Shown here piece after piece: positions 17,394 through 25,849 of a stretch of 64,000 nucleotides of DNA. Source of the DNA: Enterococcus quebecensis (lineage in GTDB: Bacteria > Bacillota > Bacilli > Lactobacillales > Enterococcaceae). The stretch spans positions 186,001 to 250,000 of the forward strand of contig NZ_MIKB01000016.1 of assembly GCF_001730365.1 (NCBI RefSeq). Direction: 5' to 3'. Every line of letters starts with the position of its first letter. Position 1 is the first letter of the stretch. The position numbers and the translations under genes are program-made. The notes below the pieces were generated by a model, which was given only the letters and a program-made list of their open reading frames with translations, was not told the origin of the DNA and did not search any database.

Positions 17394-17494
17394 TCAAAAA
17401 TAGAAGTGACAAAGATTTTAATCACTTCGATAATATAGTAAGCTACAAGTGTGACTACTATCTTCGAAGCGATATCTTTTAGCAAATCTTTCAA
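17390..17494 (-). CDS. Putative type I toxin: 34-residue hydrophobic peptide
   Basis: Minus-strand ORF starting at TTG 17494, preceded by AGGAAAAG, ending at TAA 17390-17392; an in-frame TAG upstream rules out a longer form. The peptide begins KDLLKDIASKIVVTLVAYYI, one membrane helix with a short charged N-terminus, and ends TSIFE. The opening KDL and the length recall the Fst peptide (33 residues) of the enterococcal par locus, but the rest is unrelated in sequence. The 3' untranslated region overlaps a convergent antisense RNA. No good promoter is visible upstream, where an IS remnant begins 68 bp away, so the locus may be silent. Confidence 0.5.
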   Translation of the reverse strand: MKDLLKDIASKIVVTLVAYYIIEVIKIFVTSIFE

Positions 17495-17561
17495 GGATCG
17501 CTTTTCCTATGCAATAAAGCAGGACAAAAGCGATAATGGATCTAGGTCAATGTCTTGGGCC

Positions 17562-18024
17562 GTTTTTAGTAGAGACAATTAAGACAATTTAACTTTTTCC
17601 TGGTCTTCAAATTCCTGAGGAGTTAAATAATTGATAGAACTATGGATTCGGTTACGATTATAAAAACCTTCAATGTAACTAAATAATGCACGATTTGCCT
17701 TTTCAAAATCTGAGTACGTAGTCACATATACTTCTTCTTTTTTTATGAGGCGATAAATGATTCAATTGTAGCATTATTATAAGGGGTTCCTTTGCGACTG
17801 TAGGAATGCCTTATTTTAGCTTTAAGCCATTCCTCGACTTCTTTCTAAAGCTGTGTATTGGCTACCTAAATCGGTATGTAGAAGCATTCCTTCGCCAAAC
17901 TTCGAACAGAACGTTCTGTTTCATTTAATTCAATGATCATTTCTTTAAAATCTTCTGTGTATCTGGTCATAGAAAATAATCCTCTCGTAGATAAGTTTAA
18001 TATATTTCTGTCTCTACGAAAAGT
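17562..18024. mobile_element. Internally deleted IS3-family element (IS150-like)
   Basis: Imperfect terminal repeats: TTTTTAGTAGAGACAA at the left and, as reverse complement, CTTTTCGTAGAGACAG at the right (17563-17578 and 18008-18023). Between them is a shortened transposase on the minus strand joining the start of OrfA to the last third of OrfB. About 460 bp remain of an expected 1.3-1.5 kb. It cannot move by itself, but with both ends kept it could be mobilised in trans. Confidence 0.65.
17579..17970 (-). pseudogene. Deleted IS3-family transposase
   Basis: Starts MTRYTEDFKEMIIELNETER (OrfA-like), then fuses out of frame into OrfB: LLHTDLGSQYTALE (second Asp of DDE), KAKIRHSYSRKGTPYNNATIES (its Glu, seen in part), and ends RIHSSINYLTPQEFEDQ and a short tail. 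Several stops and a frameshift at the GAAAGAAGT region separate these blocks. The first catalytic Asp region is deleted. Confidence 0.75.
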
Positions 18025-18101
18025 TGTATAAGATTTGATATTAACACCAAAAGTAAAATAGCAAAAAAATACAACAAATTACACTATGAATTAAAGCTTC
18101 G

Positions 18102-18137
18102 AGCCTTCGGTCACAAGAGGGATCGAAGGCTTTTTTC
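18102..18137 (+). terminator. Intrinsic terminator upstream of argR
   Basis: AGCCTTCG (18102-18109) pairs with CGAAGGCT (18124-18131), followed by six T. It may insulate argR from transcripts coming out of the IS region. Confidence 0.7.
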
Positions 18138-18249
18138 ATCATTTTATCCTTACTTTTCTCATAATAAAGTAATTTTTACCAAAAAGAAATGCAAATTTCC
18201 CAGACTTTCGCTATAATAAAGAAAACAACTAAAAACAGGAAGTGTTGAC

Positions 18250-18705
18250 ATGAAGAAAGCAGACCGACAGCTGTTGATTAAACAATTGATCACAGAAAAT
18301 GAAATAGAAACCCAAGACGACTTGATTGCACTTCTTGAACAATCTGGGGTCAAAGCAACGCAAGCAACTGTCTCAAGAGACGTTCGTGAGATGAGCATTG
18401 TTAAAACCCACGGATCAGACGGTCGAGTGAAGTATGCCTTATTTTCTCAACAACAAGCGTCCAGTAGTGAGGAAAAACTAAAAGAATCCGTGAAAGATTC
18501 AGTGATTCGCATGGAACGTGTCCAATTTATGGTAATTGTCCATACTGATATGGGCGCAGCAGATGTTGTGACGAATTTTTTAGATGAAGTCAGTTATGAA
18601 GAAATTGCTGGAACCGTAGCAGGAGTAGATACGATTATTATCATTGCTCGTTCAGAAGATGACGCAATAGCCGTTGTTGAACGTTTTGAAGCGATGATGG
18701 ATTAA
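18250..18705 (+). CDS. argR: Arginine repressor family regulator
   Basis: Cytoplasmic hexameric DNA-binding regulator of arginine metabolism (ArgR/AhrC). 151 residues, normal length: winged-helix N-terminal domain with the recognition segment QATVSRDVREM (about 37-47) and a C-terminal arginine-binding/oligomerisation domain with 'GTVAGVDTIIIIARSEDDA'. Preceded by TATAAT at 18212-18217 and the RBS AGGAAG. Enterococci have several ArgR paralogues; which one this is cannot be told from the sequence. Followed 37 bp later by a phosphohexomutase gene. Confidence 0.92.
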   Translation: MKKADRQLLIKQLITENEIETQDDLIALLEQSGVKATQATVSRDVREMSIVKTHGSDGRVKYALFSQQQASSSEEKLKESVKDSVIRMERVQFMVIVHTDMGAADVVTNFLDEVSYEEIAGTVAGVDTIIIIARSEDDAIAVVERFEAMMD

Positions 18706-18742
18706 GCCTAACCAATCAAAAAATGAAGGGAGATTTGGTTAC

Positions 18743-20263
18743 ATGGATTTGAAAGCGTTACAAAACGGGTCGGATATAAGAGGAATCGCAGTAGATCATG
18801 AAGAAAAAACAGCGAACTTAACACCAGCACAAGTCGGGAAAATTGCAGTAGGAATGGTTCATTGGCTTCGCGATGAAAAACATTTAGCAGAAAAACATCA
18901 ATTAGGAAAATTAAAAATTGGTATCGGTCATGATAGCCGTATTTCAGCGGATCGTTTGAAACAAGCATTGATTGATAGCTTCGTTGAGCAAAACGTAGAA
19001 GTTTTGGATTTTGGTTTAGCCACAACGCCAGCAATGTTTATGGCCACCCAATTTTCTCACTATGATTGTGATGCAGCGATTATGATTACAGCCAGTCATC
19101 TACCTTATTATTTCAACGGATTAAAATTATTTACTAAATCTGGCGGAGCGGAAAAATCGGATATTGCCTATATCTTGACACATGCTGAACAACCTGCACT
19201 TCAAAGAAAAGGCTCAGTCAGGAAAACTACAATTTTAGATGACTATTCCGCTGATTTAACGGATAAAATTCGTAAAGGTATGAAAACAACAGAAGAAAAA
19301 CCACTAGCAGGCTTTCATATTATAGTGGATGCAGGTAATGGAGCAGGTGGCTTCTTTGCTGAAAAAGTTTTAGCGACACTTGGCGCAGATATCACAGGTT
19401 CTCAGTTTTTAGAACCAGATGGAATGTTTCCAAATCATATTCCCAATCCAGATAATAAAGAAGCAATGGCAAGTATTCAGCAGGCAGTATTAAAAAATAA
19501 AGCGGATTTAGGTGTGATTTTTGATACTGATGTGGATCGATCAGCAATAGTAGATGCGTCTGGTGAAGTGATCAATCGAAACAATTTAATTGCCGTCTTA
19601 GCAACAATCGTTTTGGAAGAGTTTCCAGGCAGCAGTATTGTGACAAACTCACCAACGTCAAGTCATTTGAAAGATTTTATTGAATCCATTGGTGGTAAAC
19701 AAGTCCGCTATATTTCCGGCTACCGTAATGTAATCAATAAAATGATTGAATTAAATGAAGAAGGAATAGATACGCAATTAGCGATCGAAACAAGTGGTCA
19801 CGCAGCTTTCAAAGAAAACTACTTTTTAGATGATGGTGCCTATGTTATTGCTAAAATCTTGATGCTACTGCCACGCTTAAAGAATGAAGGGACAACAATT
19901 GGTGAGCTGATTAGTTCATTAAAACAACCCACTGAAACCCAAGAACTACGTTTTGAAATTTTGGCAAGTAATGTTCGTGAGTATGGTGAACAAGTCGTTC
20001 GAGATTTAAGTGGTTTTGTGAACAGTCAAAGAGGGATGAACATCGATCCTGAAAATCATGAAGGCATTCGAGTGAATGTTTATGATGATTATGGAAGTGG
20101 TTGGTTTTTACTACGGATGAGTTTACATGAACCATTATTAGTTTTACAAGTTGAAAACGATCAAGCTGGAATGAATCAAAACGTTTTAGAAGAACTAGCT
20201 AGTTTCTTTGAAGGGTATAAACAGTTGGATTTAGCTAGATTACATGAAGCACTGAGTAAATAA
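18743..20263 (+). CDS. Phosphoglucomutase/phosphomannomutase family protein
   Basis: Alpha-D-phosphohexomutase superfamily, interconverting sugar 1- and 6-phosphates. 506 residues with the active-serine loop TASHLPYYFNGLKLF (the usual TASHNP has Leu for Asn), the Mg-binding loop DTDVDRS, the sugar-specificity loop ETSGHAAF, and a phosphate-binding C-terminal domain. The Asn-to-Leu change and the short length set it apart from the main pgcA-type enzyme, so the exact sugar is uncertain. RBS AAGGGAG. Adjacent to argR on the same strand. Confidence 0.85.
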   Translation: MDLKALQNGSDIRGIAVDHEEKTANLTPAQVGKIAVGMVHWLRDEKHLAEKHQLGKLKIGIGHDSRISADRLKQALIDSFVEQNVEVLDFGLATTPAMFMATQFSHYDCDAAIMITASHLPYYFNGLKLFTKSGGAEKSDIAYILTHAEQPALQRKGSVRKTTILDDYSADLTDKIRKGMKTTEEKPLAGFHIIVDAGNGAGGFFAEKVLATLGADITGSQFLEPDGMFPNHIPNPDNKEAMASIQQAVLKNKADLGVIFDTDVDRSAIVDASGEVINRNNLIAVLATIVLEEFPGSSIVTNSPTSSHLKDFIESIGGKQVRYISGYRNVINKMIELNEEGIDTQLAIETSGHAAFKENYFLDDGAYVIAKILMLLPRLKNEGTTIGELISSLKQPTETQELRFEILASNVREYGEQVVRDLSGFVNSQRGMNIDPENHEGIRVNVYDDYGSGWFLLRMSLHEPLLVLQVENDQAGMNQNVLEELASFFEGYKQLDLARLHEALSK

Positions 20264-20264
20264 T

Positions 20265-20304
20265 AAAAGCTAGGAAAGAACAAAAAGTTCTCTCCTAGCT
20301 TTTT
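20265..20304. terminator. Bidirectional terminator
   Basis: AAAAGCTAGGA (20265-20275) pairs with TCCTAGCTTTT (20292-20302), with inner AGAAC/GTTCT pairing. It separates the convergent phosphohexomutase and RluA-family genes. Confidence 0.85.
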
Positions 20305-20307
20305 TGC

Positions 20308-21168
20308 TTACCATAAACTAGGTTCAGCAATTGCTGTGATTATTTCTCCAGTAAATGGATGGGTTAGGTGCAGTTCATAAGCATGAAGCATCAAACGTCC
20401 AATAGAATTAGGATGATACAATGGATCACCAAAAATTGGATGCCCAATACTTGCTAAATGCACTCGAATTTGATGGGTTCTCCCAGTTTCCAAAACGCAA
20501 TAAACAGTGGTCTGATTGGTCTTTTTTAAATATGATTCAACTTCAATATGAGTAACAGCTACATCACCACGGCGCTCATCAATCACTCGTTTCCGACGAT
20601 CATGTCGGTCGCGACCGATTTTTTTGCGAATGGTCAAAGATTCTACTAAGTTCCCTGAAACTACAGCTTGATATCGTCGATAGATTTTTTTACTTTCCAA
20701 TAAACGACCTAAAATTGGTAAGACAAAAGGATTCTTGGCGAATAAAATTGCCCCGCTCGTTTCTTTATCTAAACGATGAACTACATAAGGTACTTGATTT
20801 TTAGGTGCTAAATAAGCGGCCAAATGGTTAAGTAGCGTATCCTTTTCATCTGGTTGGTTGGGATGGGTTTTCATTCCAATCGGTTTATTCAAAATAATCA
20901 AGTGTTCATCTTCAAATAGTACATCAATTATGGATTTATTTCCTAAAAGGATTGCAGGAGTTGGATAATCTTCTGGCTCAAAAAGCAAAGTAATAACATC
21001 ACCACTTTTTACAGGGAAATGGAATAAAGCAGGTTCTCCGTTGATTGCCACATTTTTCCGAGTTCGTAAAAAGTGCCGTACTTTACGTGGAACTAACCAT
21101 TCTTGTTCCAACAGTTCTCGAACTGTCTGTTCCTTAAAATTCTTGGGTAACTGGATGGATAATTCCAT
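20308..21168 (-). CDS. RluA-family rRNA/tRNA pseudouridine synthase
   Basis: 286 residues. N-terminal S4-like part (about 12-75), then the catalytic domain with HRLDKETSGAILFAK, where the Asp of RLD is the nucleophile, and the conserved 'GRTHQIRVHLASIGHPIFGDPLY' loop. RluD-like by length, but Firmicutes carry several paralogues (YlyB, YhcT, YjbO), so the target is open; YhcT/YjbO type is most likely. Transcribed toward the phosphohexomutase gene. Confidence 0.88.
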   Translation of the reverse strand: MELSIQLPKNFKEQTVRELLEQEWLVPRKVRHFLRTRKNVAINGEPALFHFPVKSGDVITLLFEPEDYPTPAILLGNKSIIDVLFEDEHLIILNKPIGMKTHPNQPDEKDTLLNHLAAYLAPKNQVPYVVHRLDKETSGAILFAKNPFVLPILGRLLESKKIYRRYQAVVSGNLVESLTIRKKIGRDRHDRRKRVIDERRGDVAVTHIEVESYLKKTNQTTVYCVLETGRTHQIRVHLASIGHPIFGDPLYHPNSIGRLMLHAYELHLTHPFTGEIITAIAEPSLW

Positions 21169-21323
21169 TCTTTTTCCGCCTTTTCAATAGAGTTCTATCT
21201 TTAGTTTAACAAATTGGGAGAGAGAATTGAAGGGAGAGTTATTTGCTTTTTGAGAAGATGGTTCTAGATAACTGCGCTCACTTCTACTCTGACGAAGCCG
21301 ATCGCAGTGAGTCGCAAAAAGAA

Positions 21324-21346
21324 CCCGTCCTTTGGGGAAGGACGGG
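21324..21346 (+). ncRNA. Structured leader hairpin, copy A
   Basis: CCCGTCCTT (21324-21332), loop TGGGG, AAGGACGGG (21338-21346). Copy B at 22593-22614 has a differently sequenced but still perfect stem (CCCACTCT/AGAGTGGG) with the same GGGG loop: compensatory changes that indicate selection on RNA structure. The hairpin ends 3-4 nt before the AAGGAG of a small ORF. Confidence 0.6.
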
Positions 21347-21359
21347 AAAGGAGTTAAAA

Positions 21360-21437
21360 ATGAAAAAGTGTTTTGTTAGGGTTGTTTGTTGGTATGTTTA
21401 TATAATACAAAGTAAATATGAATTTTTTGTGTATTAA
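21360..21437 (+). CDS. Small conserved ORF, copy A (25 residues)
   Basis: ATG with AAAGGAG 6 nt upstream, coding for MKKCFVRVVCWYVYII and on to YEFFVY. Copy B at 22630 begins MKKCFVRVVCWYTYII and has YEFF at the same place, while the 3' codons and the stop position differ. Two Cys in a basic/aromatic context; the middle could form a short membrane helix. I do not recognise it. It might be a peptide, a translated leader of a regulatory RNA, or the transcribed sequence itself may matter. Confidence 0.45.
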   Translation: MKKCFVRVVCWYVYIIQSKYEFFVY

Positions 21438-21500
21438 TTTATTCAAAACTGTAAATTTTTTCTAAAGTAGTGCTTAAATTTCGCACAATCATTCTAGCGG

Positions 21501-22457
21501 TTAGTTATTTTTCAGAGTATTGATTAAGCGTTTTGTCCAGTTGAAATCTGTTTTTGTGATAGTATCATCGCCGAATTGTTTGCCATCTCGATCAATTGCG
21601 TAAGCAAACATTCCACCTTTTGGTCCATCTTTTGGATTCCATTTAGCGTATGCATAGGCGCGACTGGTTTCATAAGGTCCTACAGTATCGTTCCAGCGAT
21701 TATGGTCTTGTTCTTCTGGGAAAGAGATACCAGGAAGAAATTGTTGGGGCGTGATCGAATTTTTATATGTGTTCCATGTGTTGTCTAAAGAAGTAGCTGA
21801 ACGTCCGTAAGCTTGGATAAATAGATAGTCAAAGTAGGGAGCAACTTTTTTAAATAAAGAATGATTATCTTTATTTGTATCATAAATCAATAGCTTTCCG
21901 GTATTGGAATTGGGGCCTAATTTTTTAGACAAAGCTTTAAAGGTGCCCGCAGCCATTTCTTCTTGTTTAGCAGTTAAACTAGATTCCATATCAACATCCA
22001 GTCCATCTAAATTCCATGGTGTAAGATAGGTATCAATTAGTTTTTGTGCATATTGCTCATACTCAGCTGTTGTTGGAGTAGTCCCTACATGTGGAACATT
22101 CCAAATTTCTCGGATATCAATTGTTCGTATAACACGGGTTCCTCTGGCGTGTAAAGTAGGAACGTAGCTATCTTTCAATGTATCCCAGAATTTCTGTTGA
22201 TTTGTTCCAGGATTTACATAATGAAAGACAGAGACGATATCTACACCTTCTGGAATATCTGTCATAGCAGTGACGTTTTGATCAGGTAATGTGGAATTTG
22301 CATCATGAGGCATAGTAACATCACGCCATGTACGATAATAAGCCATCATGATAGGCTCTTTTTGATTTGTTTGTGTCGCATGGGATTGATTAGGTAGTAA
22401 GGCAATACTCAGTAAAAAGAAAATCGGAATAAGTAAAAATGGTAACTTTTTAGACAT
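21501..22457 (-). CDS. Secreted GH18 endo-beta-N-acetylglucosaminidase (EfEndo18A-like)
   Basis: Cleaves the chitobiose core of N-glycans outside the cell, releasing host glycans for feeding. 318 residues: signal peptide 1-27 (cut after SHA), then a single GH18 barrel with the catalytic motif DGLDVDMES at 151-159, Glu158 as acid/base, and the Tyr of FIQAYGR in the barrel. Length and sequence fit EfEndo18A (EF2863) of E. faecalis. A strong promoter lies at 22507-22536 with a cre site just downstream of the expected transcription start, so CcpA repression by good sugars is expected. Flanked on both sides by copies of a small-ORF element. Confidence 0.9.
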   Translation of the reverse strand: MSKKLPFLLIPIFFLLSIALLPNQSHATQTNQKEPIMMAYYRTWRDVTMPHDANSTLPDQNVTAMTDIPEGVDIVSVFHYVNPGTNQQKFWDTLKDSYVPTLHARGTRVIRTIDIREIWNVPHVGTTPTTAEYEQYAQKLIDTYLTPWNLDGLDVDMESSLTAKQEEMAAGTFKALSKKLGPNSNTGKLLIYDTNKDNHSLFKKVAPYFDYLFIQAYGRSATSLDNTWNTYKNSITPQQFLPGISFPEEQDHNRWNDTVGPYETSRAYAYAKWNPKDGPKGGMFAYAIDRDGKQFGDDTITKTDFNWTKRLINTLKNN

Positions 22458-22482
22458 AAAAACACTCCTCTGTTGTTTTTTT

Positions 22483-22496
22483 GTTAAGCGTTTACA
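22483..22496. promoter_or_regulatory. cre site (CcpA) of the GH18 gene
   Basis: GTTAAGCGTTTACA; read on the minus strand TGTAAACGCTTAAC, 12 of 14 to consensus. It begins a few bases downstream of the predicted transcription start, a position where CcpA blocks elongation. Confidence 0.6.
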
Positions 22497-22506
22497 ATTC
22501 GAGTTA

Positions 22507-22536
22507 AGTGTAGCATAAAATTGTTTGTATTGACAA
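22507..22536 (-). promoter_or_regulatory. Promoter of the GH18 gene
   Basis: On the minus strand TTGTCA (22536-22531), 18-bp spacer, TACACT (22512-22507). Confidence 0.65.
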
Positions 22537-22592
22537 TTAGAGAGGGGCTAGTCAACGTTAATAGGTAGAAATTTTCCGAGAACAAAAAAAGT

Positions 22593-22614
22593 CCCACTCT
22601 TTGGGGAGAGTGGG
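22593..22614 (+). ncRNA. Structured leader hairpin, copy B
   Basis: CCCACTCT (22593-22600), loop TTGGGG, AGAGTGGG (22607-22614). Paired with copy A at 21324-21346: loop and flanks conserved, stem bases changed in a compensated way. Confidence 0.6.
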
Positions 22615-22629
22615 GAAAGGAGTTAAAAA

Positions 22630-22716
22630 ATGAAAAAGTGTTTTGTTAGGGTTGTTTGTTGGTATACTTATATAATAAAGGGAAGATATGAATTTTTTAT
22701 GATCAAAGTTATGTGA
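22630..22716 (+). CDS. Small conserved ORF, copy B (28 residues)
   Basis: ATG with AAAGGAG upstream, coding for MKKCFVRVVCWYTYII and on to YEFFMIKVM. The first 36 nt are identical to copy A, then substitutions appear. It lies upstream of, and in the same direction as, the PBP gene at 22951. Function unknown; see copy A. Confidence 0.45.
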   Translation: MKKCFVRVVCWYTYIIKGRYEFFMIKVM

Positions 22717-22950
22717 AATCAGCACTTTTTTTTAACGGAAATAAGAATGGACGCTCTATACTACTAATGTAATGAACAAAATCATTGATTTCTTGATGCT
22801 TTCTTAAGTTTTTCTATATAAAAATAAAAGAAAAGCATGGTAAAATAGGCAAAATAAGAAGTATAGGAATTTTTCATGCTAAAGCCGTATGAATAGAGAC
22901 GATAATCTATGTTAAAATGGCTTAGAAACTTTTACATAAGAGGGAGTACT

Positions 22951-25143
22951 ATGGACACTAAAACAATTATAGAAAAAATCAAAGCTGGATTTAAAAGCTT
23001 TTGGACTTGGGTTAAACCATACTTGATTCGTTTTCATCATTGGAGAAAGCGAATTTGGAAGAAATATCAAATCAATAAAATTGTTTTACTTTTGAGCTTA
23101 GTTGTCGTTTTGGTGACTAGTATCTATTTATTTACATTAGCTAAATCGGCGAATGTGGGGGCTCTAAAAAAAGGGCTAGAGGAATCTACTGTAATCTATG
23201 ACAAAGATGGACAAGAAGCAGGGAAACTGTTTGGACAAAAAGGAACAGTGGTCACCATCGATCAAATTTCTCCATATGTCAAAGAAGCCTTGATCTCAAC
23301 AGAAGATCGAAACTTTGAAACCCATCATGGTTACGATATCAAAGGTCTTTTTCGTGCGGTTGTCGGGAAATTAAGCTTTGGAAAAATTGGTGGCGGAGGT
23401 GGAGGTAGCACGATTACGCAGCAGCTAGCCAAAAATGCTTATTTAACGCAAGAGCAAACGATGACTCGTAAAGCAAGAGAGTTATTCTTAGCGATCGAAA
23501 TCGAGAAAAAATACGATAAACAACAAATTTTAGAAATGTATCTTAACAATTCTTACTTTGGTAACGGAGTTTGGGGGATTGAAGATGCATCTCATAAATA
23601 TTTTGGTGTTAGTGCCAGTGAATTATCAGTGGGTCAAGCCGCCACTTTGGTGGGGATGCTGAAAGGTCCAGGTATTTATAATCCGATTGACTATGTTGAG
23701 AATGCGGTTAATCGTCGTAATACAGTGTTACAGTTAATGGTAAATAATGGAAAATTATCTCAAGGTGAAGCAGATGCCCAAGCTGGTGTTGATATGGGTA
23801 GCATGTTAGTTGACAATTACTCAGATAAAAATTCAGATTATAGATACCCGTATTATTTTGATGCGGTCATTGACGAAGCGGTTAATAAATATGGCTTAAA
23901 AGAAGAAGATCTATTGAATAAAGGGTACAAAATTTATACAGCATTAGATCAAACCTATCAAGAATCTATGCAGCAAACTTATGCAAATGATGCATTATTT
24001 CCGCCAAATGCAGAAGATGGGGCGATGGTTCAAAGTGGTTCAGTTGCACTTGATCCAAAAACTGGCGGTGTGCAAGGTGTTGTAGGAGGACGAGGGGAAC
24101 ATGTTTATAGAGGATTTAACTTTGCCACACAAACAAAACGTTCACCAGGATCGTCTTTAAAACCGATCTCAGTTTATACACCAGCTTTGGAATCGGGTAT
24201 GAAACCAAACAGTATTTTAGAAGATAAACCACAAAGTTATTATCCAGCAGAAAACTATAGCCGAACGAGTGCTGGTGAAGTCCCAATGTATCAAGCGCTA
24301 GGAGAAAGTTTAAACTTACCAGCGGTTTGGACCTTGCATAAAATTGGTTTGGATAAAGGCTTTGAAAAAACACAGAAATTCGGTATTCCTTTAGCTAGTG
24401 AAGATAAATATTATGGTTTGGCTTTAGGTGGATTGAAAACAGGTGTTTCACCATTGACTATGGCTAATGCGTATAGCCCGTTTGCAACAGGTGGATCTCA
24501 GTCAGAAGCACATTTAATTACAAAAATTGTTGATTCAACTGGGGCTGTGATTGAAGATAATACCAACGCTAAAAAGAAACAGATTATTACTAAAGATGTA
24601 GCAGATCAAATGACTAGCATGCTTTTAGGTGTATTTAGTTCTGGAACAGGAGTCAACGCCGATCCAGCTGGTTATGTGATGGCAGGAAAAACAGGAACAA
24701 CTGAAACCAATTTTGATACAGATAAAACCAACGATCAATGGGTGGTAGGTTATACACCAGATGTAGTTATTGCGACATGGTTAGGTTTTGAGCAAACAAG
24801 TGAGAGCCATTATCTACAAGGAAGTAGTGCTACTCACGCTTCGACAGTTTTTAGTAGTCAAGCGCAAGGGATTATGGCTAATACTCCACGAACACCATTT
24901 ACTGTAGCTGATGCTTACGCTACAGGAGGCGAAATGCAGGCAGCTAGTGAAGTGTCGTCTGGAAACAATGATGAATGGAAAGACAGTATGAAAGATATCG
25001 GCGGTCAAGTCAAAGACGGTGCTAAAGATATTGGTGGGAAGATCAAAGAGGGTGCTGCAGATATTGGCGGCAAAATCAAAGAAGGTTGGAACAATACCAA
25101 AAATGGACTAAAAGACATTTTTGGCGGTTTAACTGGAGAATAA
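22951..25143 (+). CDS. pbp2A: Class A penicillin-binding protein (PBP2A/PbpZ type)
   Basis: Bifunctional peptidoglycan synthase at the outer membrane face: polymerises lipid II and cross-links stem peptides. 730 residues: cytoplasmic tail, membrane helix about 43-63, GT51 glycosyltransferase with EDRNF (Glu118) and GGSTITQQLAKN, then transpeptidase with SSLK (401-404), SLN and KTGTTE. The C-terminal tail holds Gly/Lys/Asp repeats (DIGGKIKEG twice). I start at ATG 22951 with AGAGGGAG upstream; the longer form from 22909 has no RBS. Gene order with argR, the phosphohexomutase and a YlbF-family gene matches the E. faecalis EF0676-EF0681 region as I recall it. Confidence 0.93.
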   Translation: MDTKTIIEKIKAGFKSFWTWVKPYLIRFHHWRKRIWKKYQINKIVLLLSLVVVLVTSIYLFTLAKSANVGALKKGLEESTVIYDKDGQEAGKLFGQKGTVVTIDQISPYVKEALISTEDRNFETHHGYDIKGLFRAVVGKLSFGKIGGGGGGSTITQQLAKNAYLTQEQTMTRKARELFLAIEIEKKYDKQQILEMYLNNSYFGNGVWGIEDASHKYFGVSASELSVGQAATLVGMLKGPGIYNPIDYVENAVNRRNTVLQLMVNNGKLSQGEADAQAGVDMGSMLVDNYSDKNSDYRYPYYFDAVIDEAVNKYGLKEEDLLNKGYKIYTALDQTYQESMQQTYANDALFPPNAEDGAMVQSGSVALDPKTGGVQGVVGGRGEHVYRGFNFATQTKRSPGSSLKPISVYTPALESGMKPNSILEDKPQSYYPAENYSRTSAGEVPMYQALGESLNLPAVWTLHKIGLDKGFEKTQKFGIPLASEDKYYGLALGGLKTGVSPLTMANAYSPFATGGSQSEAHLITKIVDSTGAVIEDNTNAKKKQIITKDVADQMTSMLLGVFSSGTGVNADPAGYVMAGKTGTTETNFDTDKTNDQWVVGYTPDVVIATWLGFEQTSESHYLQGSSATHASTVFSSQAQGIMANTPRTPFTVADAYATGGEMQAASEVSSGNNDEWKDSMKDIGGQVKDGAKDIGGKIKEGAADIGGKIKEGWNNTKNGLKDIFGGLTGE

Positions 25144-25211
25144 TCGGTTTGAAAACGAATCAAAGAATGGTACAATCAAAGAGAAGAATTTGTAGAAATG
25201 AGGGAGATTGA

Positions 25212-25553
25212 ATGAGCAATATTTATGATACAGCCAATCAAGTAGAACGTGAAATCCGTGAGTTAGCAGAATTTAAAGCCTTGGAACAAGCCTATGATGA
25301 AGTGAAGGCAGATGAAGAAGCCTACAAATTATTTAAAGAATTCCAAGCCTTCCAACAAGGATTACAAGAAAAACAAATGCGTGGAGAAGAATTTTCAGAT
25401 GAAGATGCTGAAAAAGCACAAACATTAGCAACTGAAGTTCAAAAAGCAGAAGTAATCAATCAGCTAATGCAAAAAGAGCAAGCATTTAGTTTAATTGTGA
25501 ATGATTTGAATCGCATTATCATGACACCGATTCGTGATTTATACAACGACTAG
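25212..25553 (+). CDS. YlbF/YmcA family protein
   Basis: 113 residues, nearly all helical and acidic, without cysteine. Sequence pattern '[20 protein letters not shown]' and 'EEFQAFQ'-like blocks place it in the DUF964 (YlbF/YmcA/YheA) family; in Bacillus, members form the Y-complex that helps RNase Y mature mRNAs. Here it stands alone, cotranscribed or nearly so with the PBP gene (68 bp gap), with GAGGGAG before the ATG. YheA/YlbF subtype not decided. Confidence 0.85.
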   Translation: MSNIYDTANQVEREIRELAEFKALEQAYDEVKADEEAYKLFKEFQAFQQGLQEKQMRGEEFSDEDAEKAQTLATEVQKAEVINQLMQKEQAFSLIVNDLNRIIMTPIRDLYND

Positions 25554-25581
25554 AAAATAAATTACAATATATCTTAAGAAT

Positions 25582-25630
25582 AGGACAAAAACAGAAACTT
25601 CAAAAGAAGAGCTGTTTTTGTCCTGTTTTT
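25582..25630. terminator. Bidirectional-looking terminator
   Basis: AGGACAAAAACAG (25582-25594) and CTGTTTTTGTCCT (25612-25624), followed by T-rich sequence. The rest of 25554-25849 shows only AT-rich DNA and the pssA promoter region (TATAGT near 25810). Confidence 0.85.
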
Positions 25631-25849
25631 GTATACTTATAGTGGGAAAGTAGTTGTCTTACGTAACATTGAATAAAACACCAGATTTTTTCTATTCATC
25701 TTTAAAAATCAGTTATTGATGCAATAAAGGTGTTCTTTTTTCTATCAAATTTTCATAAAAAGTCGCAGATTCTTTCAAAAAACCTCCCAAATTCCCCTAT
25801 TTTAATGATATAGTAATAGTAAAGAAAAAATGAATGGGGAACAAAAAGC

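Noticed and set aside
21243-21359. Extended 64-codon form of small ORF A
   Set aside because: Its first half covers the structured hairpin and has no counterpart in copy B; the shared start is the ATG at 21360.
22909-22950. Longer PBP form starting at ATG 22909
   Set aside because: No ribosome binding site, whereas ATG 22951 has AGAGGGAG; 730 residues fits the family.
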